The notes under the pieces: model-generated
What the model saw: only the letters and a program-made list of their open reading frames with translations
Told to the model about the DNA's origin: nothing
The model's database searches: none
Assembly: GCF_020616515.1 (NCBI RefSeq)
Contig: NZ_CP085135.1
Coordinates: 4,092,001 to 4,156,000 of the forward strand
Direction: 5' to 3'
DNA from: Mesorhizobium sp. PAMC28654
Lineage (GTDB): Bacteria; Pseudomonadota; Alphaproteobacteria; Rhizobiales; Rhizobiaceae
DNA length: 64,000 nt
Made by a program: the position numbers and the translations under genes
Part shown: piece after piece, positions 8,879-17,334 of the stretch
Numbering within the stretch: position 1 is the first letter of the stretch
Layout: every line of letters begins with the position of its first letter

Positions 8879-8959
8879 AAAGAAGCGGCCTGAAAGACGC
8901 GGCCTGAACGACAGGCCGCACCGGTGGTCGGTCTCGCGCCTGGTGAACGGAGGACTGTC

Positions 8960-9862
8960 ATGACACGATTGCTTCTCGCTGGCGCCAGTGCACTGGTACT
9001 GATGGTCCTGCCCGCGGCGAGTGCGTTTGCGCAGTCGGCGCCGGCGCCCAACCAGCCGGCTACAGGTACGGACAATACGGCCGCCCCCGCCGACGCGGGC
9101 CAGTCGCCTATCCCGTTCGAGGGCGGGCAACTGACCATCACCCAGCCTGAGCAGGATGGCGAGAAGGTACTGGCCTTCGACGGCCAGACGCTGGCCAGCA
9201 ACTACGATGTTTCCTTCGACAAGATCGTCGTCGTATCAGACGTCAAGGTGGCGCTGTTCGATGTCGGCGACGGCGGCAACCAGTGCGGGCCGGCAACGAT
9301 GATCGTCTGGAAGCCGGAGGGCGGCAAGATCCAGAGCACCAAGGTCGAACAGGACGAATGCGGCGCGCCACCGGCCGCGATCTCGGACAGCGCCATCTAT
9401 TTCGTGCCGTATCTTTTGCCGGGGGATTCGAAGCCGGCATTGCAATGGTCGCCCCAGAGCGGCCTTTCGACCTCGGGCAATCTCACCTACATGCCCGAAC
9501 CCGGCACGCAGTGGAAGGATGTCGATCCGTCGAAATACGACAACATCATCGACGCCTTCCGCAACGAGGCCGTCTACAAGCAGGCACAGACGCTGCTCGG
9601 CAAGGACATGACCGACATGGCGACCAGCCTGCTGGTTGGCGGCGGCACCGAAAAGACCGCGTCCGGCGCTTTCTACGCCACGGGCTGCGTGCCGCATGAC
9701 TGCGGTGGCAATGACGGTTTCATGGCGGTCGACCCGGCCAGCCAGAAGCTCTATTTCGCCCGGCGCGGCGACAAGCCCGAACCGGATGCCTGGCCAGCGC
9801 TGACGACATGGCCGGCCGACATCAAGGAAGCGTTCGACAAAGCGTCGGGATCGGCGAATTAA
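8960..9862 (+). CDS. Secreted protein of unknown function
   Basis: A 300-residue exported protein. An N-terminal signal peptide is clear (LLLAGASALVLMVLPAASAF, cleavage probably after AFA-Q), followed by an Ala/Pro-rich stretch and a folded domain with four cysteines that could form disulfides (GNQCGPAT, DECGAPP, YATGCVPHDCGGNDG). The start at 8960 has ACGGAGGA six bases upstream. I do not recognise a named family. It lies 81 bases after leuD on the same strand, but no functional tie to leucine synthesis is suggested by its sequence. Confidence 0.8.
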   Translation: MTRLLLAGASALVLMVLPAASAFAQSAPAPNQPATGTDNTAAPADAGQSPIPFEGGQLTITQPEQDGEKVLAFDGQTLASNYDVSFDKIVVVSDVKVALFDVGDGGNQCGPATMIVWKPEGGKIQSTKVEQDECGAPPAAISDSAIYFVPYLLPGDSKPALQWSPQSGLSTSGNLTYMPEPGTQWKDVDPSKYDNIIDAFRNEAVYKQAQTLLGKDMTDMATSLLVGGGTEKTASGAFYATGCVPHDCGGNDGFMAVDPASQKLYFARRGDKPEPDAWPALTTWPADIKEAFDKASGSAN

Positions 9863-9899
9863 CCGGCGTTTTGTTCGCGATTTACAGACGGAGGTCATG

Positions 9900-10391
9900 A
9901 TGCGGAATCGGCGGCAAGTAACGGCAGCCGGGTTGTTTCTCGGCGGCGGTCTGCTGACACCGGCCCTCGCCCGTTCGGCTCCCTCGCCTCGGTCATCGGC
10001 GGAACAATTCGCGGCGACATTGAGCGCGGGCGATATCGACGGCTTCTCCGCGCTGTTCGCCGACACCTATGTGAATCATCAAAAAAGCGCCGCCGCGCCA
10101 CCGCCAGCGAACCTCAGCCCGAAACAGGGAACGGTCGCCTTCTTCAAAGCGCGGCTGGCGGCAATGCCCGATCTCAAGGTCGCCATTGAAGTCGTGGTCG
10201 CCGACAAGGACCATGTGGCGGCGAGCTTCGTCTACAGCGGCACACACAAGGGTGACTATTTCGGCGTCGCGCCGACCGGTCGGGCACTGCGGTTCACCTC
10301 CTGTGACATTTTTCGGGTGGTGGACGGCCGCATCGTCGAGCATTGGGGCATGGGCGACATCGCGGGCGTCCTGGCGCAATTGCGCGCCTGA
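9900..10391 (+). CDS. Exported SnoaL-like (ester cyclase family) protein
   Basis: A 163-residue protein with an NTF2/SnoaL-like cone fold. After a signal sequence containing paired arginines (RNRRQVTAAGLFLGGG, possibly Tat-type, though the motif is imperfect), the domain reads AAGD-type SAGDIDGFSALFADTYVNH through TGRALRFTSCDIFRVVDGRI and VEHWGMGDIAGVL. The sequence starts ATGATG; GGAGG sits five bases before the second ATG (9900), which I prefer over 9897. SnoaL-like proteins range from polyketide cyclases to small-molecule hydrolases; substrate unknown. Confidence 0.82.
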   Translation: MRNRRQVTAAGLFLGGGLLTPALARSAPSPRSSAEQFAATLSAGDIDGFSALFADTYVNHQKSAAAPPPANLSPKQGTVAFFKARLAAMPDLKVAIEVVVADKDHVAASFVYSGTHKGDYFGVAPTGRALRFTSCDIFRVVDGRIVEHWGMGDIAGVLAQLRA

Positions 10392-10426
10392 CGATCAAGA
10401 CAGCTGAAAATTCCACGAGGACATCC

Positions 10427-10810
10427 ATGCGCAAACTGATCTCCACCGGTTCGCCCTTCGAGAAGACCGCCGGCTATTCGCGTGCCGTCGTGCAGGGCGA
10501 CTGGTGCTTCGTGTCGGGGACGACCGGCTACGACTATGCGACCATGACCATGCCGGAGACGGTCGAGGCGCAGACGCGCAATTGCCTGGCGACGATCGGC
10601 AAGGCGCTGAAAGAAGGCGGTTTCGACATGGCCGACGTGGTGCGGGCGCATTACTACATCACAGATCAGGCCTTCGTGGATGTGGTCTTCCCGATCCTGG
10701 GCGAGACATTCGGCGAGATCAGGCCGGCGGCGACGATGATTGTCTGCCAGCTCAACAAGCCGGAAATGAAGATCGAGATCGAAGTGACGGCGTTGCGGCG
10801 CACGGTCTGA
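10427..10810 (+). CDS. RidA-family (YjgF/YER057c/UK114) protein
   Basis: A 127-residue trimeric RidA-type protein. Members of the best-known branch hydrolyse reactive enamine/imine intermediates released by PLP enzymes. Visible signatures are FEKTAGYSRAVVQGDWCFVS near the N-terminus, ETVEAQTRNCLATIGKAL, and the C-terminal IRPAATMIVCQLNKPEMKIE with the Arg of the active site. ATG 10427 (MRKLISTG) matches the family start. It is part of a tight plus-strand run with the SnoaL-like gene upstream and the VOC gene nine bases downstream. Confidence 0.92.
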   Translation: MRKLISTGSPFEKTAGYSRAVVQGDWCFVSGTTGYDYATMTMPETVEAQTRNCLATIGKALKEGGFDMADVVRAHYYITDQAFVDVVFPILGETFGEIRPAATMIVCQLNKPEMKIEIEVTALRRTV

Positions 10811-10819
10811 GGTGCGGCC

Positions 10820-11170
10820 ATGAAAGTCCGACGCATCGTCGCCAACATCGCCACGTCGGACATCGCGGCGGCGAAGCGCTTTTACCAGGATGTGCTTGGC
10901 CTCGATCTCCAGATGGACCTTGGCTGGATCGCCACCTACGGTTCGACTGAACGAATGAGCGTGCAGATCAGTTTCGCAACCGAGGGGGGATCCGGGACGC
11001 CGGTGCCGGATCTCTCGATCGAGGTCGACGATGTCGATGCCGCGTTGCAAGGCATGAAGCAGGCCGGCTTCGCCATCGAATACGGACCGGCCGACGAGCC
11101 CTGGGGCGTGCGGCGCTTCTATGTGCGCGATCCCCTGGGCAGGCTGGTCAACATTCTCTCGCATCGGTGA
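10820..11170 (+). CDS. VOC/glyoxalase-fold protein
   Basis: A 116-residue single-module vicinal oxygen chelate protein. The fold starts with NIATSDIAAAKRFYQDVLGL and ends with GVRRFYVRDPLGRLVNILSH; the latter carries the usual RDPLG turn. Metal-ligand positions are not fully conserved to the eye, so it may be an enzyme or a binding protein. It follows the RidA gene with a nine-base gap and is probably co-transcribed. Confidence 0.88.
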   Translation: MKVRRIVANIATSDIAAAKRFYQDVLGLDLQMDLGWIATYGSTERMSVQISFATEGGSGTPVPDLSIEVDDVDAALQGMKQAGFAIEYGPADEPWGVRRFYVRDPLGRLVNILSHR

Positions 11171-11241
11171 TGGCTTCTCGCCCCGGCTATTGACCTGCAG
11201 GCTTGCGCAGCAAGCGCTTGGCGTTTAGCAAGGCCGCGGTC

Positions 11242-11284
11242 GCACAGCGCCGCGCGCCTCCTTGGCGCGCAAAGGACGCTGTGC
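11242..11284. repeat. Long two-step hairpin in the leuB upstream region
   Basis: GCACAGCG (11242-11249) pairs with CGCTGTGC (11277-11284), and inside it GCGCGCC (11252-11258) pairs with GGCGCGC (11264-11270) around a 5-base loop. The structure ends 34 bases before the leuB start. It has no T-run, so it is not a classical terminator. It may be a dispersed palindromic element or act in the leader mRNA; no leader peptide with leucine codons is visible. Confidence 0.6.
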
Positions 11285-11318
11285 AAAATCGAAACGCAAT
11301 CTTTCTGGGATGGTTTTC

Positions 11319-12422
11319 ATGGCAACGAAGCATCTTTTCCTGCTCCCCGGCGACGGTATCGGCCCGGAGGCCATGACCGAGGTTAAGAAGCTGATCTCGG
11401 CCATGAATGACAAGCTCGGCAGCGGCTTCGTCACCGACGAGGGCCTCGTCGGCGGCTCGGCTTACGACGCGCATGGCGCGGCGATTTCCGATGCCGACAT
11501 GGAAAAGGCGATGGCTGCGGATGCGGTGCTGTTCGGCGCTGTCGGCGGCCCGAAATGGGATGCCGTGCCTTATGAAGTGCGCCCGGAGGCCGGCCTGCTG
11601 CGTCTGCGCAAGGACATGGAGCTGTTCGCCAATCTGCGCCCCGCCATCTGCTATCCGGCGCTGGCGGCATCCTCCTCGCTCAAGCAGGAAGTGGTCGAAG
11701 GACTCGACATCTTGATCGTGCGCGAATTGACCGGCGGCGTCTATTTCGGCGAACCCAAGCAGATCATCGATCTCGGCAATGGCCAGAAGCGCGGCATCGA
11801 TACGCAAGTCTACGACACGTTCGAGATCGAGCGTATTTCGGGCGTCGCTTTCGAGCTGGCGCGGACGCGCAAGAACCACGTCACCTCGATGGAAAAGCGC
11901 AACGTCATGAAGTCGGGCGTGCTGTGGAACGAGGTGGTCACCCAGACCCACAAGGCAAGGTACGCCGACGTCAAGCTCGACCATATGCTGGCCGATGCCG
12001 GCGGCATGCAGCTGGTGCGCTGGCCAAAACAGTTCGACGTCATCGTCACCGACAATCTGTTCGGCGACATGCTGTCCGACATCGCCGCCATGCTGACCGG
12101 CTCGATCGGCATGCTGCCGTCGGCCTCGCTCGGCGCGCCGGACCCCAAGACCAAGAAGCGCAAGGCGCTCTACGAGCCGGTGCACGGCTCGGCGCCGGAC
12201 ATCGCCGGCAAGGGCATCGCCAACCCGATCGCCATGATCGCGTCCTTCGCCATGTGCCTGCGCTACTCCTTCGGCATGGTTGATGAAGCCGACCGTGTGG
12301 AAAGCGCGATCGCCGCCGTGCTCGATGAAGGTCTGCGGACAAAAGACATCCTGTCCGAAGGCATGACCGAGGTCGGCACGGTTGAGATGGGCGACGCGAT
12401 CATCGCCAAGTTCCTGGGCTAA
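11319..12422 (+). CDS. leuB: 3-isopropylmalate dehydrogenase
   Basis: NAD-dependent oxidative decarboxylation of 3-isopropylmalate to 2-ketoisocaproate, third step of leucine synthesis; cytosolic dimer. 367 residues. Diagnostic sequences: [12 protein letters not shown] at the start, [14 protein letters not shown] with substrate-binding Arg, [13 protein letters not shown], and the signature [19 protein letters not shown], then the NAD loop [21 protein letters not shown] 11319 ([11 protein letters not shown]) lies eight bases after a GGGA; an ATG at 11310 is in frame but lacks a ribosome-binding site. leuD is 2.4 kb upstream on the same strand. Confidence 0.97.
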   Translation: MATKHLFLLPGDGIGPEAMTEVKKLISAMNDKLGSGFVTDEGLVGGSAYDAHGAAISDADMEKAMAADAVLFGAVGGPKWDAVPYEVRPEAGLLRLRKDMELFANLRPAICYPALAASSSLKQEVVEGLDILIVRELTGGVYFGEPKQIIDLGNGQKRGIDTQVYDTFEIERISGVAFELARTRKNHVTSMEKRNVMKSGVLWNEVVTQTHKARYADVKLDHMLADAGGMQLVRWPKQFDVIVTDNLFGDMLSDIAAMLTGSIGMLPSASLGAPDPKTKKRKALYEPVHGSAPDIAGKGIANPIAMIASFAMCLRYSFGMVDEADRVESAIAAVLDEGLRTKDILSEGMTEVGTVEMGDAIIAKFLG

Positions 12423-12438
12423 CGTGTAGCGGCGCGGC

Positions 12439-12897
12439 TCATCGGATATCGCCGGCAAGCCGCCGCAGCATGCCGACCAGTCGCGCTTCGTCTACCGGCT
12501 CGAAAAAGGCGGCATCGGCAGCCTCGACGGCGACGATGGCGCGTTGAGCGGCTGCGGCACCGGCCGTGGTGATGCGGATCACCTTGGCCCGGGAATCGTG
12601 CGGGTCGGTCTCCCGGGCGATCAATCCCTTGGCCTCGAGCCGGGCGACGACGTCAGACGTCATTTTCACCTCGGTGCCGGCCTGTGCGGCGAGCTGCACC
12701 TGGTTGGGCGGCTCGCCATTGCGCCCCAGCCACATGGCCGAGGCCAGCAGCACGAACTGGACATGTGTCAGGTCGAGCGGGGCCAGTGCCGCCGTCATGA
12801 CGCGCTGCCAGCGCATGGTGGTTCGCCAGAGCAACAATCCGGGGCTCTCCGACGGCCCGCCCTTGAAGCGCGTGTCCAGGTCCTGCGGATCAGCCAA
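12439..12897 (-). CDS. MarR-family transcriptional regulator
   Basis: A 152-residue winged-helix regulator. The DNA-binding core is LDLTHVQFVLLASAMWL, QVQLAAQAGTEVKMTSDVVARL, and the wing ETDPHDSRAKVIRITTAG, all standard for MarR. No ATG fits: the likely start is TTG at 12897, ten bases after AAAGGAG, within the last codons of the upstream SRPBCC gene (overlap TTGGCTGA). The frame stays open further upstream only as a shadow of that gene. It probably controls itself and the SRPBCC gene through the palindrome near 13360. Confidence 0.87.
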   Translation of the reverse strand: MADPQDLDTRFKGGPSESPGLLLWRTTMRWQRVMTAALAPLDLTHVQFVLLASAMWLGRNGEPPNQVQLAAQAGTEVKMTSDVVARLEAKGLIARETDPHDSRAKVIRITTAGAAAAQRAIVAVEAADAAFFEPVDEARLVGMLRRLAGDIR

Positions 12898-13318
12898 GGT
12901 TTTCAAACTCCTTTGCCCGCTCGAACAGCCTGGCCATCGAGACGTCGAAATCGCCGCTGATCTGCGGTCCGAGTTCGGGTCCAACCTCGGCCGCCGAGGG
13001 GCCGGAAATTTCAAGCCGGTGCGTGACCCGCGTGCCGCCTTCGACAGGCGTCAGAGTGTGCCGGAACAGCAGCGTCGTATCACCGAACGAAGTCTCGTCG
13101 GCATAGGTCACGTTATCGACGAGGTCGACGATGGTGGATTCGAATGTGTCCTGCCCGACCGGGGTCACCGAGACGCGGGTGCCCTTTTCGAACGGTCCGT
13201 GCAGCACGAATGTGTCGGACCCTTCATAGGTCAGGCGGCCTTCGTGCAACGCCTTGAGCGCGTCCCAGATGGCTCGCGCCGGAAGTGGGGAAATCGCGGT
13301 GTATTCATTGCTCCACAT
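12890..13318 (-). CDS. SRPBCC-family protein, first gene of MarR operon
   Basis: A 142-residue SRPBCC protein (ISPLPARAIWDALKAL, FEKGTRVSVTPVG, LTPVEGGTRVTHRLEISG). ATG 13318 (MWSNEYTAI) is chosen over an upstream in-frame start near 13363, which would fall inside the putative operator. It precedes the MarR gene with an 8-base overlap, so both are translated from one transcript. Such pairs are often involved in polyketide-like or aromatic ligand responses, but the ligand cannot be inferred here. Confidence 0.87.
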   Translation of the reverse strand: MWSNEYTAISPLPARAIWDALKALHEGRLTYEGSDTFVLHGPFEKGTRVSVTPVGQDTFESTIVDLVDNVTYADETSFGDTTLLFRHTLTPVEGGTRVTHRLEISGPSAAEVGPELGPQISGDFDVSMARLFERAKEFENLG

Positions 13319-13355
13319 TGTCTTGGCTCCATCCCTGCCTGGTTGATCATTTAAT

Positions 13356-13380
13356 CTGTGCACAGACTATCTGTGCGCGG
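13356..13380. promoter_or_regulatory. Probable MarR operator
   Basis: CTGTGCACAG (13356-13365) is a perfect 10-bp palindrome, and a second copy of its half, CTGTGCGCGG, follows at 13371-13380, 15 bases on. The pair lies 38 bases upstream of the SRPBCC-marR operon start, where a dimeric MarR repressor would block transcription. Assigned by position and symmetry. Confidence 0.65.
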
Positions 13381-13558
13381 ATCATATTGCAAGCGGAATC
13401 TTTTGCGACGCCCATGGAGCGGTTTGCCCACCTTCGTCGTGGCTTGGCACTTGAGGAACCAAGCGGCCGGCAAGGGTTCTGCCGGCGCGGATGGCTTTCG
13501 TCCTCGCGGCAACTGTAGCATAAGGCACATATACGATCCTCATCATCCAAAGCAGGCA

Positions 13559-14983
13559 ATGACAGTAGAGAGCTTGAATTCCATCGCGGTGACGCAAGAC
13601 GAAGGGGACGCGAGGTCTCCAACGTTTGCCATCGATGCGACCGGGTTGCTGTCATGGGGTGACGGGGCGCTCGCTGGCATCCAGAGGATCGAGGATTTTC
13701 TCATCAAGGCAGCATTTGCCGACCCCGATCCCGATATCGAGGTCGTCGCGCTCAACCTTTCGAACCAGCGCTTCCGAAAACTTTACCCTTTCGAACAGAA
13801 GCGCCTGTCGGCTGACCACATCGCGCCATTTCGTGTGAGGCGATGGGCAGGATCGGCAACAGCGCTGCGGCACGCCCTCAAGGCGATACGGGATTTTCCG
13901 ATGGCCAAGAGAGAGGCGGACCGTCAGCTCGCCAGCATGGCGACCAATGGCGATACGGGGCTGCGTTTCATCGCGACCAGGCTGCTTTTTCGCACCTATC
14001 GGCTCTATAGGCGAGCGCATCGGCGGTTTGGCTGGTCCAAACCCGCTGTGCCCCCTCCACCCATCGGTATCGAGCTCTCGACCGTGCTGATCAGCCACCA
14101 GGTGCTTGTTGGAGACAACAGAGCGCCCGTCTCGAACACCACCAACACCATCGCATTTCTGTGCCATGACCTCATTCCCACGATACGACCCGATCTCGTG
14201 TCACAGGGCAAACTTGAAAAGGCGTTCGGACCCAATCTGGAATCACTGGTGCGGTCCGGGGCGACAGCATTCTGCACGTCGCACGCCGCCGGTCAGATGC
14301 TGACCAGCCATATGAGCCAGGCAGGCATAAGCGTGGCCGGCCTTCATCGCTTTCCGATGCCTTCCCTTCTCCATGAAGCAGCTTCCAGACGGAACATGAC
14401 CTCGCGTCTCGAAGCCAGCGAGCCATTCGTCCTCTACTGCTCGACCATCGAAGTGCGCAAGAACCACATCATGCTGGCCAGGATCTGGCAGCAGGCGCGT
14501 GAAGAGGGGGTCAAGCTGCCGAAGCTGATCTGCGTCGGGCGACGGGGCTGGATGATCGAGGAGCTGGAGGCCTATCTGAAGTCCCATCCGGAGTTGGCCC
14601 AGTCGATCGTGTTTACCGGGCCGATCAGTGACGATGATCTTATAGGCTATTATCGCACCGCGTCTTTTGGGGTCTTTCCCTCGCATATCGAGGGCTGGGG
14701 TTATGCGGCCTCGGAATGCCTCGACTTCGGTGTCCCGGTCATCGTGTCGACGACGCCGTCCCTGATCGAGGCGACAGGAGGCTTAATGCCGGCGATCGAT
14801 TCGACCGATCAGGCAGGTTGGTACGCGGCAATCCGCAGGATGTCCGAGGACAAGGCCTGGCATGCTTCGCTGTCGGACAGCATTGCCCGACAGCATCGAC
14901 CGACGTCCGTGGCGGCCAGCTGGGCGGCGATCAAGGCCGGTTTGCAAGCGACCGGGACAAGCGCGGGACCTCAGCGAAAATAG
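13559..14983 (+). CDS. GT-B fold glycosyltransferase, family 4-like
   Basis: A 474-residue glycosyltransferase, probably cytosolic or peripheral, acting on a polysaccharide or glycolipid. The C-terminal Rossmann domain has EPFVLYCSTIEVRKNH, PKLICVGRRGWMIEEL and the donor-binding FGVFPSHIEGWGYAASE, where two Glu residues seven apart form the EX7E motif, followed by LDFGVPVIVS. The N-terminal domain is diverged. ATG 13559 follows AAGCAGGCA; earlier codons in the frame lie in the regulatory gap. It stands alone between divergent and convergent genes, so no pathway can be assigned. Confidence 0.85.
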   Translation: MTVESLNSIAVTQDEGDARSPTFAIDATGLLSWGDGALAGIQRIEDFLIKAAFADPDPDIEVVALNLSNQRFRKLYPFEQKRLSADHIAPFRVRRWAGSATALRHALKAIRDFPMAKREADRQLASMATNGDTGLRFIATRLLFRTYRLYRRAHRRFGWSKPAVPPPPIGIELSTVLISHQVLVGDNRAPVSNTTNTIAFLCHDLIPTIRPDLVSQGKLEKAFGPNLESLVRSGATAFCTSHAAGQMLTSHMSQAGISVAGLHRFPMPSLLHEAASRRNMTSRLEASEPFVLYCSTIEVRKNHIMLARIWQQAREEGVKLPKLICVGRRGWMIEELEAYLKSHPELAQSIVFTGPISDDDLIGYYRTASFGVFPSHIEGWGYAASECLDFGVPVIVSTTPSLIEATGGLMPAIDSTDQAGWYAAIRRMSEDKAWHASLSDSIARQHRPTSVAASWAAIKAGLQATGTSAGPQRK

Positions 14984-15011
14984 CGGGGAGCCGAAGCGAA
15001 GCGCAGGCTTG

Positions 15012-16880
15012 TCACTCCGGCCGCTTCCTCGGCTTCTTGTGCTTTGGCGGTCCGGCCTTGTCGAATTTCGGCTTGCCCGGTTTTGCCCAAGGTGTTGCCT
15101 CGCTGGCGGCGGCGGGGCGCGGGTCGGCCGACGGAGCGCGCTTCTCGAACTTCGGCTTTGGGGCGTTCTGGTCAAACGGCCGCTTGCCGCGATGCGGCTT
15201 CTTGTCCGGCTGTGGCGGCTGATAGCCCGCTCTCGACAGATCGGGCGTGCCTTCCAGCCGCTTGACCCTGATGTTGTCCTGCAGCTTGCGGTCGGGACCG
15301 ATCGCGGCAAGGAACCGGTCGGCCCAGTCAGCGGCGATCTGCACGAAGGTTTCTTCCTGCTGCATCTTGATGGCGCCGATCTCGCGCTTGCTGATGCCGC
15401 CGGTGCGGCACAGCATCGGGATCAGCCAGCGCGGTTCGGCATTCTGCCTGCGTCCCACCGAGACCGAGAACCAGACGCTGTCGCCGAAATCGTCACGGCG
15501 GCTTGGCGCCTCGTCGCGATGCGCGAATTTTTCGCCTGCCAGTTTCTCACGCGAAGGCGTGAACGGCGCGACATCCATGAGGTCCTCGGGTGCCGAGCGG
15601 CTGGCACGGCACAGCCGCACGAAGGCCGCCGCCACCTGTTCGGCGCCGTGCCGTTCGATAAGCTCGCCGACAAAACCGCGCTCATCATCCTTCAAGGGTT
15701 CGCTGAGGGTCGGATCGGCGAGGATGCGCTCGTCGTCGCGGCGCAGCACGTCGTCGGCCGAAGGCGGGGCGGCCCACGTCGCCTTGAGACCGGCGTTCTG
15801 CAGAAGGCGCTCGGTGCGCTTGCGGGCGCTGTTGGGCACGATCAGCGCACTGACGCCCTTGCGTCCGGCGCGTCCGGTTCGTCCGCTGCGATGCAGAAGC
15901 GTCTCCGGATTGGTCGGCAGATCGGCATGAACGACGAGTTCGAGATTGGGCAGGTCGATGCCGCGCGCCGCGACATCGGTGGCGATGCAGACCTTGGCGC
16001 GGCCGTCGCGCATCGCCTGCAGCGCATGGCTGCGCTCGTTCTGGCTAAGCTCGCCCGAGAGCGCGACCACAGAGAAGTTACGGTTGTTGAAGCGCGCGGT
16101 CAGATGGTTGACGGCGGCACGCGTGTTGCAGAACACCAGCGCGTTCTTGGCTTCGTAGTAGCGCAGCACGTTGATGATGGCGTTCTCGCGATCGGGGTGC
16201 GCGACGCTCAGCGCTCGATACTCGATGTCGAGATGCTGCTTTTCCTCGCCGCCGGCCGAAATGCGCACGGCATTGCGCTGGTAGCCCTGGGCCAGCGTGG
16301 CGATGGAGCGCGGCACGGTGGCCGAGAACATCAGAGTGCGGCGCGCGGCCGGTGCCGCGTCCAGGATGAATTCGAGGTCTTCGCGAAAGCCGAGATCGAG
16401 CATCTCGTCGGCCTCGTCGAGGACGACCGCCCTCAGCGCCGACATGTCCAGCGAGTGCCGCGTGATGTGGTCGCGCAGGCGGCCGGGTGTGCCGACGACA
16501 ATATGGGCGCCGCGCTCCAGCACGCGCCGTTCGCTGCGCATGTCCATGCCGCCGACGCAGGACGCCACGGTGGCGCCGGTCATCTCATAGAGCCATTCCA
16601 GTTCGCGCGTCACCTGCAGGGCAAGCTCGCGGGTCGGTGCCACGGCCAGCGCCAGGGGTGCGGCGGCCTGGGAGAAGCGCTCCGCGCCGTCGAGAAGGGT
16701 CGGCGCCAGCGCAAGGCCGAAGGCCACCGTCTTGCCGGAGCCGGTCTGCGCTGAAACCAGCGCGTCGGCTTGCCCGAGTTCAGGAGCCAGAACAGCCTTC
16801 TGGACTGGCGTCAGTTCGGAATAGCCGCGTTTTTCCAGCGCTTTTGCCAGCGCTGGGACAATGCCATCAATGTTGATCAT
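15012..16880 (-). CDS. DEAD-box ATP-dependent RNA helicase
   Basis: An RNA helicase of 622 residues, probably in ribosome assembly or mRNA turnover. All core motifs are present: Q-motif region ELTPVQKAVL, motif I AQTGSGKT, Ia PTRELALQV, II VVLDEADEMLDLG, III MFSATVP, V ATDVAARGIDLP and VI HRSGRTGRAGRKG. After the core is a DbpA-type RNA-binding domain (FVQIAADWADRFLAAIG), then a basic Lys/Pro/Arg-rich tail (KPKFDKAGPPKHKKPRKRPE). ATG 16880 (MINIDGIVPAL) is preferred to an upstream ATG at 16970. It resembles the DeaD/CsdA group; the exact paralogue is uncertain. Confidence 0.95.
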   Translation of the reverse strand: MINIDGIVPALAKALEKRGYSELTPVQKAVLAPELGQADALVSAQTGSGKTVAFGLALAPTLLDGAERFSQAAAPLALAVAPTRELALQVTRELEWLYEMTGATVASCVGGMDMRSERRVLERGAHIVVGTPGRLRDHITRHSLDMSALRAVVLDEADEMLDLGFREDLEFILDAAPAARRTLMFSATVPRSIATLAQGYQRNAVRISAGGEEKQHLDIEYRALSVAHPDRENAIINVLRYYEAKNALVFCNTRAAVNHLTARFNNRNFSVVALSGELSQNERSHALQAMRDGRAKVCIATDVAARGIDLPNLELVVHADLPTNPETLLHRSGRTGRAGRKGVSALIVPNSARKRTERLLQNAGLKATWAAPPSADDVLRRDDERILADPTLSEPLKDDERGFVGELIERHGAEQVAAAFVRLCRASRSAPEDLMDVAPFTPSREKLAGEKFAHRDEAPSRRDDFGDSVWFSVSVGRRQNAEPRWLIPMLCRTGGISKREIGAIKMQQEETFVQIAADWADRFLAAIGPDRKLQDNIRVKRLEGTPDLSRAGYQPPQPDKKPHRGKRPFDQNAPKPKFEKRAPSADPRPAAASEATPWAKPGKPKFDKAGPPKHKKPRKRPE

Positions 16881-17334
16881 CTTCGTCTTTCGGATTTCGA
16901 GGGCCTGCGCGCCCGGCAATGGATCGTCCATCCGTGAGCGCATGCCGAGGCCAGACGCACTGCCAGCCAAACAATTCCGCCGTTCCTACTTCGCGCGGCC
17001 CCCATTGTACAGGGCATGCGCGTAAACCTTGCGCGCGGCGCGATTGACTCTTTTGGCAAACCGCGTAAAAGCCGGCTCCGAACAGGACAGCTTCGATGCG
17101 CGGCCTTCCAATGGCGCCTTTTGCATTCGACTTCCCCGGCCATGGCAGCATGGTTTCCGGCGAAGCGAAGTGTGTTTGCCTGCATTCGACCAAAATCACG
17201 GCCAAAACGACCACTAAAACGGTCTGATCTCCCTTGGCCTGCTCGCCCTCTCCCCGGGTCCGGCCCGGGGGCGAGACCCGCACCGGCCGGCGGGTTTCTC
17301 CAAAAACGAGCGGAGAGGGACAGGAGATTTTTCG
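16881..17334. other. Divergent promoter region with GC-rich hairpin
   Basis: This 454-base gap separates the helicase and asd start codons and should hold both promoters. No further gene is convincing. At 17242-17275 CTCGCCC and GGGCGAG enclose CCCCGGG/CCCGGGG around a 5-base loop, a strong hairpin about 60 bases before asd; its flanks (CCCTCTCCCC, GGAGAGGGA) resemble the palindromic repeats found elsewhere in the window. AGGAG eight bases before 17335 is the asd ribosome-binding site. Confidence 0.55.

Noticed and set aside
14862..16754. A 630-codon plus-strand open frame antisense to the DEAD-box helicase
   Set aside because: No motif and biased composition; the minus strand carries every helicase motif in order.
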